DNA from: Symsagittifera roscoffensis
Taxonomy: Eukaryota; Xenacoelomorpha; Acoela; Convolutidae
Reading direction: 5' to 3'
Assembly (NCBI RefSeq): GCF_963678635.1
Contig: NC_087063.1
Span: forward strand, 24,868,701 to 24,932,700
Length of the DNA: 64,000 nucleotides
Position numbers and translations under genes: made by a program. Shown here piece after piece: positions 1 to 10,300 of the stretch; the stretch's first letter is position 1, and each line of letters opens with the position of its first letter. A model generated the notes under the pieces. That model saw only the letters and a program-made list of their open reading frames with translations, ran no database searches and was not told the origin of the DNA.

Positions 1-1491
1 GCTGGTGCAGGGAAACTTATCCGTGTCAAAGAATGGTGGGAACTCATGAAAGTTCGAGGCCCGAATTACGGTTACTTCCCGGAGCCCTCCAAAACAGTAC
101 TCGTTGTCAAACCACAACACCTCGATGAAGCAGAAGCACTGTTCAAAAGTGACGGGTTGATTATTCGCACTTCGGGAAAGAAGTACTTAGGTGGTGTTAT
201 CGGCTCAACAGCTTTCTGCTCTGACTTCATCTTGCAAAAAACAGAGAAGTTCACAAGCATGGTGGAAAAGCTGACTGAAATAGCAGAGCAAGAACCACAA
301 GCCGCATACGCTGGCCTTGTTTTCAGCCTGCAAAGCAAATGGTCGTACCTTCAGCGCATCATGGAAACTCCCGCGGAAGCATGGCATAACCTCTCAAGCT
401 CTATCAACAACTTGCTCGAAACCATATTTGGTTGCAAACTGGATCCCACGTCGCTCGAACTTGCGCAGTTACCAGCCAGGTTGGGCGGCCTGAGCATTCG
501 CGACCCAATTAGACAGAGTGCTCTAATGAACCGGGCTTCAGAATACATTTGCGAACCACACGTGGACTTAATATGTACGCAATCTGAAAATCTTCCCTCT
601 GGTTTTGAATCCGATCAGAAATCTAGAAGGGCTTATATTCGGAAACAAAACACCGAGACGCAAACAGAACTCCTGCAAACTATCCGGCCGAAGCTATCTG
701 AGCGCCAAGACAGACTTCTAGAACATACGAGACGGAAAGGCACCTCAGCGTGGTTAACTACCCTCCCTATCAAAGAGTTAGGGTATGCTCTCAACAAAAT
801 GAAATTTCAAGACCTCCTCCGCCTCCGATACGGTATCAGTCTTGATAACCTTCCCGTTTCCTGCGTCTGTGGGAAACCTTACGACATCACCCACGCCCTT
901 AATTGCACCACTGGTGGTTTTATTCATAAAAGACACAACGAGTTGCGTGACCTGCTGGCGAACATCATACGCGAAACTTGCTTTGACGTCTCCATTGAAC
1001 CGAGTCTCCAACCAGTTGTCCAAACTAACTCCAACCGTGCCGAAGATGGAGCAAGATTGGATATAGCAGCAAGGGGTTTCTGGCGGACCGGTCAACGCAC
1101 TCTTTTCGACGTCCGAATTTTCAATCCCGGAGCTACCACCAATATCAACCGGAAAATTTCTGAAACCTTCAAACATCATGAACAAGAGAAAATCAAAAAC
1201 TACCAGGAACGAATTTTGAACTCGGAGCACGCAAGTTTCACCCCCATTATCTATTCAACCAGTGGTGACTGCAGCAACCTGACTTCAACATTTATTTCCC
1301 AGCTAGCTCTCCTGACCTCTGAGAAGCGCGGAACCCACTATTCTGAAACTATTTCGTGGCTACGAACCCGTGTAAACTTTTGCATTATGAGAGGTGCCCT
1401 TCTTTGCATTAGAGGATCCCGCAAAATGAGAAGCCAGACCTGCTACAGCCAAGATATTTCCATCAATAATTCCCTATCACGACGCGACTAA
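1..1491 (+). CDS. C-terminal part of an RLE-type (R2-like) non-LTR retrotransposon polyprotein
   Basis: This is the C-terminal half of a LINE protein that reverse-transcribes its RNA at a nicked target. The frame is already open at base 1, so the protein starts outside the window; an internal Met at 46 is not the true start. Residues 1-38 read as the end of the RT palm and the start of the thumb (WWELM, then GPNYGYFPEPSKT), and YLGG lies near residue 62. A zinc motif of form CX1CX7HX3C lies at residues 288-302 (bases 862-906). It is followed by RHNELRD and, near residue 349, by a restriction-like endonuclease pattern (DGARLD, then FDVR). The order thumb, CCHC, endonuclease is typical of R2, R4, NeSL and Hero LINEs. 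The visible 497 codons have no stop. The exact clade is not determined; family identity is from memory of related invertebrate proteins. Confidence 0.85.
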   Translation, partial: AGAGKLIRVKEWWELMKVRGPNYGYFPEPSKTVLVVKPQHLDEAEALFKSDGLIIRTSGKKYLGGVIGSTAFCSDFILQKTEKFTSMVEKLTEIAEQEPQAAYAGLVFSLQSKWSYLQRIMETPAEAWHNLSSSINNLLETIFGCKLDPTSLELAQLPARLGGLSIRDPIRQSALMNRASEYICEPHVDLICTQSENLPSGFESDQKSRRAYIRKQNTETQTELLQTIRPKLSERQDRLLEHTRRKGTSAWLTTLPIKELGYALNKMKFQDLLRLRYGISLDNLPVSCVCGKPYDITHALNCTTGGFIHKRHNELRDLLANIIRETCFDVSIEPSLQPVVQTNSNRAEDGARLDIAARGFWRTGQRTLFDVRIFNPGATTNINRKISETFKHHEQEKIKNYQERILNSEHASFTPIIYSTSGDCSNLTSTFISQLALLTSEKRGTHYSETISWLRTRVNFCIMRGALLCIRGSRKMRSQTCYSQDISINNSLSRRD

Positions 1492-1731
1492 CCTTTCCTC
1501 TATTCTCTTCGCCCCGTTGCTGTTTTTCACTGAACTGTTGTTCTTAACCGTAATTTGGTGCTATTTTTTCAAAGCTGATGTATAATACTTGTATATTGTA
1601 CATATTTGTAGTTTTTCTTTTTAAATTGTCACCCGGCGCTCATTTTATTAATGTATAATATTTGTTTATTGTACATGTTTATTTTTAAATGTTCTTACTT
1701 TCATCTTAGTGAAATTTACTTTTTAGAAAAA
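1492..1731 (+). other. 3' untranslated tail of the LINE and junction with the LTR element
   Basis: AT-rich noncoding stretch after the LINE stop. It carries two similar copies of a motif of about 30 bases (ATGTATAATA followed by TTGTACAT) at about 1576 and 1650, so the tail has a small internal direct repeat. There is no long poly(A) before the LTR repeat begins; only a short A run lies at the boundary near 1727-1733. Whether the LINE 3' end lies here or was cut by the LTR-element insertion is not decidable from one copy. Confidence 0.5.
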
Positions 1732-1988
1732 AATAAAACTAGAGTAGAGCTGTCCTATCTGAAACAGAAGGAAGCGTATTCCCGAGAATTGGACTATTAT
1801 TGCTCGACTGGATTATCATTCAAACTGGACTAGAGTGAACCTTCGATGGAAAGGTGGACAGCTTGAATGTCCCAATGGTTCACGAGAAACTATACTCTAG
1901 TGTTCAAACTTGTTCCTGTTTTTGAAACTAACAAACATTAAACTCATTTAGTTACATTATTTAATTCTCGAGTTGTTTACTAACTTAA
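1732..1988 (+). repeat. 5' long terminal repeat (candidate)
   Basis: This direct repeat matches 15,204-15,460 without any length change and with 6 mismatches. It starts with AATAAAACTAGAG and ends with TTTACTAACTTAA. It lacks the usual TG...CA ends, and no tRNA-complementary primer site is recognisable just downstream. The position on both sides of a complete gag-pol order makes LTR the best reading. Confidence 0.75.
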
Positions 1989-2920
1989 TTACTCCCAGTT
2001 CTTGAGCGTGCTACGATGTGAGTGCCCAATTTAAATTTATAGAGTGTGTTTTATGATGGTTATGTTGAGGTAAGGCGAGTTTTAGGTTGATCCATCTGAA
2101 ATGGATCAAAGTTCCACTGTCTAATAAAAAGTAACTTAACGGATTGTTCAGACCCGGTTTTTAACGGCGTTCATGTATTTTGGGTATCTAGAGACCTAAG
2201 TATGGGGACGTTCTTATTTCTAGAGTGGGGGGATATTTTGGTAGTAGCCTTTAAGCTGTAACGGGTTGTAGTCTCATGTCACAAGCGAACCGAATTGGCT
2301 CCGACTGATTTGAGGTAGAAAAACACAAGAGATAGTGTCCCTGACTCTTTAGCCAATGGTTATAGGGCCTATTTTTCTTAAGCCTCATGTGTGACTACAG
2401 TAGACGAATGTTACATAGTGTTTTTATGGCGCTCCTGGGTGTTTACGACATCAAGACTACGGAGTCGAACCCACTTGAGACAGTTTCGGGCTGCATGCCC
2501 ATTCTAGAGTACCGGTGGTACGGTTCGGCAGGAACGTGCAAACCTTCCGGTTGTACCGTGATAGCTTTTTAAGAAAACTCGAGAAAACTTCCTGGTACGC
2601 TCTCCGAACGAGGCTTAGCTAACCGAGTAAAAGGGGGCAACTAGGGGGACAAAAACACGAGCAAAAAAACAAAAAGCAAAACAAAAACCAGAAAAGAATA
2701 GAAAAAGGAACAAAAACCATAAAACGATAAAAGACAGTGACTTTGACACCAGTTTAGTTGGATCAAACCTTTATATTAATTAAATAGTATACCCATACTG
2801 TTTTACAAGTTCGATCGTTTCGATCAACCTAGCAATTTAACCCAGTAACCTCAATAAAGTGCCCGAGCGTGGGGCGTTGTCAAGGGTTTTCAGATAGCTT
2901 GGAACTTAGCTGGACAACAA
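1989..2920 (+). other. Leader of the gypsy element, first part
   Basis: Noncoding stretch between the 5' repeat and the 70-base tandem repeat. It contains a small hairpin near 2088-2108 (GATCCAT, five-base loop, ATGGATC), preceded by GGTT. The same GGTTGATCCATCT sequence recurs in the tandem array at 16,297-37,568. No convincing gene; a 61-codon frame at 2387-2572 has no recognisable content. Confidence 0.6.
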
Positions 2921-3190
2921 GGAGACTTGACTGGAAGAGGTGACCAGCCGAGTGGTAAAGTGGTTCAGGAGCACTTGAGCTGAACCAATAGGAGACTTGA
3001 CTGGAAGAGGTGACCAGCCGAGTGGGAAAGTGGTTCAGGAGCACTTGAGCTGAACCAATGGGAGACTTGACTGGAAGAGGTGACCAGCCGAGTGGGAAAG
3101 TGGTTCAGGAGCACTTGAGCTGAACCAATAGGAGACTGGACTGGAAGAGGTGACCAGTCGAGTGGGAAAGTAGCCAAGAAGGATTTGGCA
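2921..3190 (+). repeat. 70-base tandem repeat, about 3.8 copies
   Basis: Copies begin with GGAGACTTGACTGGAAGAGG at 2921, 2991 and 3061, and with GGAGACTGGACTGG at 3131, so the period is exactly 70 bases. Each copy contains CAGCCGAGTGG followed by AAAGTGGTTCAGGAGC (the last copy diverges). The copies are nearly identical, so the expansion is recent. The block lies in the noncoding leader of the gypsy element. Confidence 0.95.
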
Positions 3191-4023
3191 GTTCTCGAGT
3201 TATCAAGTTGGGCAGAACGGGTATCGTTAAAATCCACATTACATTATAGGAGATAAGTGTAAAATTGGATAAGCGAACTCCCCCGGTTTTGAGGAACGTT
3301 TTTACTTGAGCAGGCCTGGAGACAGGTATACGGTTTTCTCTTGAGAGGTTTAGCACCCGGCGCTTAAGGTAATTTTAGGCTTAAGAAGCGGGGCTAAGCA
3401 GGGGGGAGGTTAGAAGGGGGGCTGGTTAAGTTAGAGGTTGGCGGTTATAATTTGTAAAAAGGTGGAAACATTAGAGTAACTAATTGCTCGGCATCGTCGA
3501 CTTAGTTACATTAGATATTTACACGCGTTGGTCATAGGAAGCGGATATCCAAAATTAGAATCAGGTTAAGGTAGGTCCCTGGTCGGATCGGTAGGGGGGA
3601 ACGGACATAGGCAGTTTTTGTGATACCCCATAAGATCGCTAGCAGGGGGGAGGAAAACGCGTGGCAATTAAGTACCAGACATTTTTTCGATAGAAGGTAG
3701 ACATTTGTCACCTTTGAATTTTTTAGGTTCATCTCTTTGTTTTTATTATTTTTTCTTGCTTAGATTTTTGTTGCATTTTGGTAAGGATTTGTGTTTGACT
3801 TTTATACGAACAGGTGATCACAAGATACCTGCGCACAGGTTTTGGTTTCAAGTTGCTTGGAACATTGAAAAAGAGGTAACTAAAAAAGGAGGGTCAGCAT
3901 TTGGCCACTAAGAGAGGGTTTTTGGGAAAATTTTTACTAGAGCTTGGGTGGTGGTACAAGGTACAGTGAATCAAGAAGTCCCTACAACGAAAAAGAAGGA
4001 GGTCCCACCGCTCAAACACTTGT
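3191..4023 (+). other. Leader of the gypsy element, second part
   Basis: Noncoding stretch between the two tandem-repeat blocks. It contains several G-rich runs (for example AGCAGGGGGGAGG near 3397 and again near 3643). I see no gene, splice-like arrangement or RNA gene here. Confidence 0.5.
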
Positions 4024-4760
4024 TAACTGTCTCGGGACAGTGCCAAAGAAGTCTTGGGACAGTACCAGAGAGGTCTTGGGACAGTGCCAAAGAAGTCTTG
4101 GGACAGTGCAGTCTGGGGAAAGTCTTGGGACAGTGCAGTCCTGGGATAGTCTTGAACCAGAGCAGTCTTGGTACAGTCTTGGGACAGTACAGCCTTGAGA
4201 CAGTACAGTCTTGGGACGGCACAGTCTTGGGACAGTGGTCTTGGGACAGTGGTCTTGGGACAGTGGTCCTGGGACAGTGGTCTTGGGACAGTGGTCTTGG
4301 GACAGTGGTCTTGGGACAGTGGTCCTGGGACAGTGGTCTTGGGACAGTGGTCTTGGGACAGTAGCCTTGGGACAGTAGTCTTGGGACAGTAGCCTTGGGA
4401 CACTGGTCTTGGGATAGTAGCCTTGGGACACTAGTCTTGGGACAGTAGTCTTGGGACACTAGCCTTGGGACAGTAGCCTTGGGACAGTAGTCTTGGGACA
4501 GTAGTCTTGGGACAGTAGTCTTGGGACAGTAGCCTTGGGACAGTAGTCTTGGGACAGTAGTCTTGGGACACTAGCCTGGGGACACTAGTCTTGGGACAGT
4601 AGTCTTGGGACACTAGTCTTGGGACAGTAGTCTTGGGACAGTCTTGGGACAGTGGTCCTGGGATAGTACTCTCGGGACAGGGGTCTTGGGACACTGACAA
4701 AAAGTACTGGGACAGTACCGAACATTCTTGGGACAGTAGAAAGAAGCCTGGGACGGTACA
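4024..4760 (+). repeat. 14-base minisatellite (GTCTTGGGACAGTR), about 45-50 units
   Basis: The core unit is GTCTTGGGACAGTG or GTCTTGGGACAGTA, with common variants GCC for GTC and CACT for CAGT. The left part has longer spacing (inserts such as CCAAAGAA), while 4210-4690 is nearly pure. Because 14 is not a multiple of 3, every frame cycles through all three phases. This keeps several frames open on both strands without coding function. Confidence 0.95.
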
Positions 4761-5005
4761 AAGAAGAGTAGGGACGGTATAAAAATTGGAGTAAAATTAC
4801 AATAAGTATTTTAAGACAGAATTAAAACAGAACAAGACTAGTCGGAACCCAGTACGGTTGTGACCACAAATAAAGAAAGTTTCTCGAAAGGTTTTTATCA
4901 CGTTGTATATTTCCTTTTAATAATTTTTCCACAAAAGATATTATCCTTAGAATAGAATTGTGTATATAGTAATATTGTAAATAGGAGCAATTGTAAATAG
5001 AAATA
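4761..5005 (+). other. Leader of the gypsy element, last part before Gag
   Basis: AT-rich noncoding stretch of about 245 bases between the minisatellite and the first Gag-like frame. No motif recognised. Confidence 0.5.
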
Positions 5006-6730
5006 ATGAGACGGAGTAGGGTACCGGTGCTCGAAAAAAGGTCAACTGGATCAAACACGAAATATAACTCGTCGCTGCGCGGAACGACATCAATGGGCCA
5101 AAAGAAGACAAAAGATAACTTTTCAGTTAGTATGGTCAGCACGAAGAGTAGTACTGAGAACAAGACGAGAGAAGGTGCTAAAGACAAACAGGCGGGGCCC
5201 ACAATTGAAATCGATCTAGAGACACCAGACCAGAGCGTAGATGAAGTGGAGAAGAAGACAACGGAATCCACACCGATGCCCCATATGGAAGATCAAAATC
5301 CAAAAACCGTGGAGTTTTCGCCGATAGACGCGTTGGAAGACACAACAGGCAATACCCGAGAAACGGTGAAAGACGACTCCCAAGTAAATAAGACATCTTT
5401 TACAGAAAAGTTGGCGATGATGAAACTGAAAGAGACAACACGGCCGAAGAATCAAAAACTGAGAGAGACAACACGGCCGAAGAATCAAAAACTGAAAGAG
5501 CACGAACATTTGGGACAGTGAGCACGAAGGCGACAGAAGCCGACCTAAAGGAAGAACAAGCCAGAACGGAAGCGACAGCCGAAAACAAGACAACGGCTGA
5601 TCATGAAACAGCTACTCTTGAGCTTGGCAACCTGATGACAAAACTAAATCAGATCGACAAAAAACTAAAGTACAGTGAGGAAGATAGAGACTTGATAAGG
5701 AAAGAGTTGAAATACAACAAACACGAGTATCTGGATAGTTATTTTAACCTGGCTAAGGCGACAGACGAGAGACTCCAGCAGATGTCGGACAAGGTAGATG
5801 CCACCAATGAAGAACAAGATAAGAACATCAAAAAAGATATGCAACAGTTGAAAAACCGATATGATGATGTCAACAGCCAATTAGGTAGCCTGGAAAAGAG
5901 AATGGACACAATGAACAGGAATCAGGCCGAAAGTTCGTGTGCAATACAGGCGAAATTGGATGCAATCTTGAGAAATTCTACCTCACAAGAAAGACCGGCA
6001 GCGGATCGCACGCAAGGCACCAGAGTTGACTTTGTGGAACCACAAAGGAACAAACGGCAATCGACACCGTTGCCTTTAAACCGGGATGCGGTAAGCATAG
6101 CACCAACGGCTGCTAAAACAATCATGAAAAATAGAACATCAAACACAATGAGTGGTCCGGGGACTCAACAGCTAAAAGCAACGCAGGTCCGGATGCCATG
6201 ACGTGGGCAAGCACTTGGGAGATGATGAACAGGACTCTAGAGGCCTTCGCCACGAGGAACACTGACTCGAGCGATAGGAGAGACGGAAAATCAAGAAAAA
6301 CTTTCAAGAAGCCAAAAGAATTCAAAGACGACTCCGATGGATGCATTGACACTTGGGTGGAAGTGATGAGATTACACCTAGAGCAAGATAACTTAAATGA
6401 TGAAAGACAAGCATGCACAGCCATACTCAGCAACTTGGAAACTTGGAAGGCACGGCATTAAAATGCGTGGTTGTAAAGAAAGAAGAAGAACGCGATACCG
6501 CGGACAAAATCTTCGAAATATTGCTGAATCGATTCGGGTCAGGCATGAAGGGTCACCAAGCGATGATGCGATTTGAAAAGAGAAGGCAGAGGGACGATGA
6601 GTCAATTGATCGGTTCCTAGATGACCTTGAGAGGTTGAGAAGAAGGAGTGACCCAGAGGAGTCGACAAACAGAAGAAACTTTAGCATTGCCTCGAAGTTC
6701 ATTGATGGGGTAAAAGTGATGACTTAAGAA
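5006..6730 (+). pseudogene. gag: Gag region of the gypsy element
   Basis: Structural protein region that in this family forms the virus-like particle. The first part (about 5006-5520) is charged and low in hydrophobics, with a short internal duplication of a segment rich in R, P, K and N around 5430-5500. The middle (about 5520-6000) is strongly heptad-like and probably a coiled coil. From about 6300 a conserved Gag-like stretch begins (KPKEFKDDSDGCIDTWVE) and continues to about 6727 with a helical region (MMRFEKRRQ, then SIDRFLDDLERLRRR). The region is spread over more than one frame; part of that may be decay and part may be family-typical frame usage. Assignment rests on position before the zinc knuckles and on the remembered look of related Gag proteins. 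Confidence 0.7.
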
Positions 6731-6732
6731 CA

Positions 6733-8811
6733 ATGTTAGCAACATACTACACATTGTCGAAAGACAGCGCACCGACCCCAGAAGAAATGAGACAGAAATC
6801 AAGGGAATACATGCTGATGAAGCCCAAGAAATACTCATATTCAGAAAACAGGAACACGCAAGGGGGAGGCCAACCTCAGAGGTCGTCATGGTACAAGCCT
6901 AGAGATGACATGGACAAGCGCAGATCATGCGCGAACTGCGTGTCGGCGGATCACCACGTGGCTGACTGCACAACATACAAACAAGGCATGAAGAGTCTAG
7001 GATACGCACCGGATGAGGAGGACATGAGCCAGATGGAGGAACACGAGTACTATAGTGGCTTAATCATAAAGATAGGATCGAGATGCTTCTTCTGTAACCA
7101 AGAAGGGCACTTCAGAATGGATTGTCCCTTGTTCTGGGAAGCGGTCAAGGACCAGAGTCACCCCAAACATAAGTTGGCATTAGCGGCGGTGCAGAATCAG
7201 CGGAATAGACAAAACGAGTTTGAATCTAGGAAATTAGGAGCACCAAGCACGGAATTGCCGACGAGAACAGTGAAAGCTGTAACATATCTTAATGGTGCGA
7301 TAGAATCCGCAGCCGGGAACTCTCTAGAGATAAATTATGAGAAAGCGGCGACGGAAGCAATTACCAAAGTGAAACAGGATCTGGCTGCGAAAGAAATAGA
7401 GCAACGACTAAAGCAGGAGATCGAAAGACAGAATTTCAACGAAGCATTAACTGGATCAAAGCCAACACCAGAGGCTGTACCGGGCTCGACAAAGACCGGG
7501 AATTGTAACACTGTAAAAATGGTGACGGGAAAGCCATTCGGCATATCAAAAATCGGGGCTAGAATAATGTCGATAATCACAGTGGGCGGCCACGAGGTAA
7601 CCAGAAACTTGAGCGAACCGAGCGACCAGACAATAATGCACATTGACGTGTACGCAGATTACTTGAGTTGTATAAGCCCACAAACGACTTCTAGAGCGTT
7701 GAGAGCACTACTCACGAGAGGGGGCAGCAAGTCGGTACGTGTTGATAACAGGCATACTGAAGCTTATGGTCCACACGCGGTGATGCTAAATATAGATGGA
7801 ATCAACATCTATACCAAGACAATGATAACATGTGACGAAGACCTAATTGGGCAAATCTACGTAGGGAAAGAAGAGTTGCAAGTGAGATCGATTGGACACT
7901 GCGCCATGCTTGAAGAAGATGCGATGCACATCGGGACGGAGGCAGATGTGACAGGGCACGTGCTAGACATAAGTGGCAAAAAGACTCAGTTACGTGGGTT
8001 ACTTGATACGGGAGCAGTCTTGAGCGTCATACCAATCGAAACTTGGGAACGAATGGGCTTTAACAAAAATGATTTGATAGACTCGAGAATACGGCTGTCA
8101 GCTGCAAACAAAGGGGCTCTTCAGGTGCTGGGCAGGACGCCGATAATAGCCCTCAATTTGGGGGAACGTAACCTGTGGATGAGCTTTCTCGTGGTAGAAA
8201 CTCTAGATGAATCTGACCATTTCATTTTGGGCAGAGACTTCATCAGGAATTTCGATGTAGCGATTGATCTAAATAACGCAATGTTCAGGATACGGAACCC
8301 GGATAGGAGGTACGCAATCAAATCGGTAAATTTAATAATGGCAAATGAAACCAAAGCACCGGTATTCTTGAGCAGGAGGGTGAGGTTAAAGGCGAATGAA
8401 GCGGCAATCGTAGGCTTGAGGATGAAAAATTACAATGAACTAAGTGACAACAAGCAAGTGTGTATAGTTCCGAATCCTAATAGTCAAAGTGCTGCTGTTT
8501 TAGGAAGATCCTTCTCGGTAACGAAAAGCGGCCTCTGCGTCAGTGTCTTGATGAATACTCTTGATATACCGATCACGATACAGAGAGGGAGGAAACTGGG
8601 ATATGCTTTACCGGTTAAAACCCGATATGAAACAACTGAGAACTCAAAACAAAATGAAGTTGTTGATTGTCCCAATCATAGGGACAAAATTTGTATCTTG
8701 AGACGATTGCAGAAAATAAAAGATTCTTCAGGTCTTGTCAAATCACTTAAGTCAGAGACGGACGATGGGCTGTCGAGCTGTTCGAACTTTCCAGAGCGGC
8801 GCCCACACTAG
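6733..8811 (+). pseudogene. Nucleocapsid zinc knuckles and aspartic protease of the gypsy element
   Basis: The translated stretch shows two retroviral-type zinc knuckles of form CX2CX4HX4C at 6928-6969 (CANC...HHVADC) and 7084-7125 (CFFC...GHFRMDC), the RNA-binding signature of nucleocapsid. About 290 residues later comes an aspartic protease: LLDTGAVLSVIP with the catalytic aspartate near 8005, and HFILGRDFI near 8220, the usual second protease motif. The linker (about 7130-7960) is long and partly helical. The following segment (about 8340-8810) is a protease-RT linker. The protease would cut the polyprotein; this copy belongs to a broken element. Confidence 0.85.
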
Positions 8812-8816
8812 ATGAA

Positions 8817-10300
8817 ATGCGAACTGATAAACCGGTTCTGCCGGAGATTGAACATTTGAGAGGAAAACTGACAGATGAACAGCTCGAAGCCATCAAGGAC
8901 GTACTAGAGCGGAACGAAGAAGTTTTTTCGAGGCATAAAGCGGATATCGGGTGTTGTAATTTCGTTGAGCATGAAATAGAACTTGAGGAGAACGCGGTAC
9001 CGCACAGGGAGGGGGCGAGGCGCATGACCCCACACAAATCGGAGGCGTGTAGAAAAGAAATCGAGACGTTACTAGAGTATGACATGATAGAACCATCCAA
9101 GTCACCGTGGCCGTGTGGAGTAGTGATGGCCAAAAAGAAAGGCGACCAGTTGAGGTTTTGTTGTGACTTTCGATACCTGAACTCCGTCACGGTGAAGGAT
9201 GCCTATCCCATACCTAGGATTGATGAGAGCCTCTCGAAGTTAGGTGATGCAAATTTTTTACAACTCTTGATTTAGGCTCGGCCTTTTGGCAGGTACCACT
9301 AAGGAAGCAGGACAGGGACAAGACAGGGTTTGCCTGCGAGTTGGGTCTGTTTCAATGGAAACGGATGCCGTTTGGACTTTGTAATGCCACAGCCACGTTT
9401 CAGCGGTTGATGGCACACGCGCTGATAGGCGTGACGAAGAAGTGTGGCAATCTGGTAATGTGCTACGTGGATGACGTAGTAATAGCGACGCCCACACTAG
9501 AAGACCACCTTGAGAGACTTGACGAAGTGTTTGCATGCATGAAAAGGTCGGGGCTAAAGTGTAAACCATCAAAGTGCGAGATACTCAAGGACTCAATAAA
9601 ATACTTGGGCAGGATGGTAGACAAGCACGGCATCAGACATGATCCGGACGCCGTGGAAGCAGTCCTAACCTGGAAATCACCGAAGACAGAACACCAGTTG
9701 ATGAGCTTCCTGGGTTTCGCTAACTATTATAGAGAGTTCATCAAAGGCTATGCGGACAAGGTATACCCGATGCAACAATTAATGAGACACAAGGGCAAGA
9801 AGTTCACGTGGAAAAACGCAGCAGAAGAGTCATTCCAGAGAATAATGAAAGAGCTATGTGAGGCACCAGTACTGGGTATGCCGACTGAAAAAGGGATGTA
9901 CGTGCTGGACACGGATGCGTCGGTAGTCGCGATTTCTGGAATTCTCCATCAAGAACAAGAATGGAATGGGAAGACAGTCTTGAGACCAATAGCGTACGGG
10001 AGCAAAGTCCTAAGTGACACGGAAATGAAGTACGGAGCACCGAAAGCAGAGATGTTCGCGGTGGTTACCTTTGTCGAGAAATACAGGGCATACCTGGGCA
10101 GTGAGCCATTCAAGTTGCGAGTCGACAACAGAGCACTGAGCTGGCTGAAAACGTACTCAATGGACCAAAGTTACATTGGGAGGTGGATAGTTCGCCTGGA
10201 CGGATACAACATGATAATTGAGCATAGAACACGAGATAAACATCAGAATGCCGACAGCTTGAGTAAGAAGACGGAGTTCTATGAGAGACAAGAGCAAAGA
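8817..10300 (+). pseudogene. pol: Reverse transcriptase and RNase H region of the gypsy element
   Basis: The RT opens with a typical gypsy entry (PVLPEIEHLRGKLTDEQ, then HEIELEENAVPHREG). It has SPWPCGVVMAKKK, DFRYLN, and the active-site YVDD at 9464-9475; KRMPFGLCNA near 9360 is the usual motif four. The thumb contains SFLGFANYYREFI. RNase H begins at about 9900 with LDTDASVVAISG. It continues with the histidine-containing VDNRALSWL and ends near 10,265 with ADSLSK, all in the order expected for Ty3/gypsy. In a live element this part makes cDNA from the RNA and removes the template. This copy is broken. Confidence 0.9.

Noticed and set aside
1989-2060. Primer-binding site after the 5' repeat
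   Set aside because: I found no stretch complementary to the 3' end of a common tRNA.
3944-4700. Several long overlapping frames on both strands, repeating residues such as SQD, CPKTTVPR and SWDSGLGTVVLGQ
   Set aside because: They arise from the 14-base minisatellite, whose unit length cycles through all frames; no start context or other sign of coding.
4024-4760. Possible CRISPR-like array
   Set aside because: The units are adjacent 14-base copies without unique spacers, in an animal retroelement leader.
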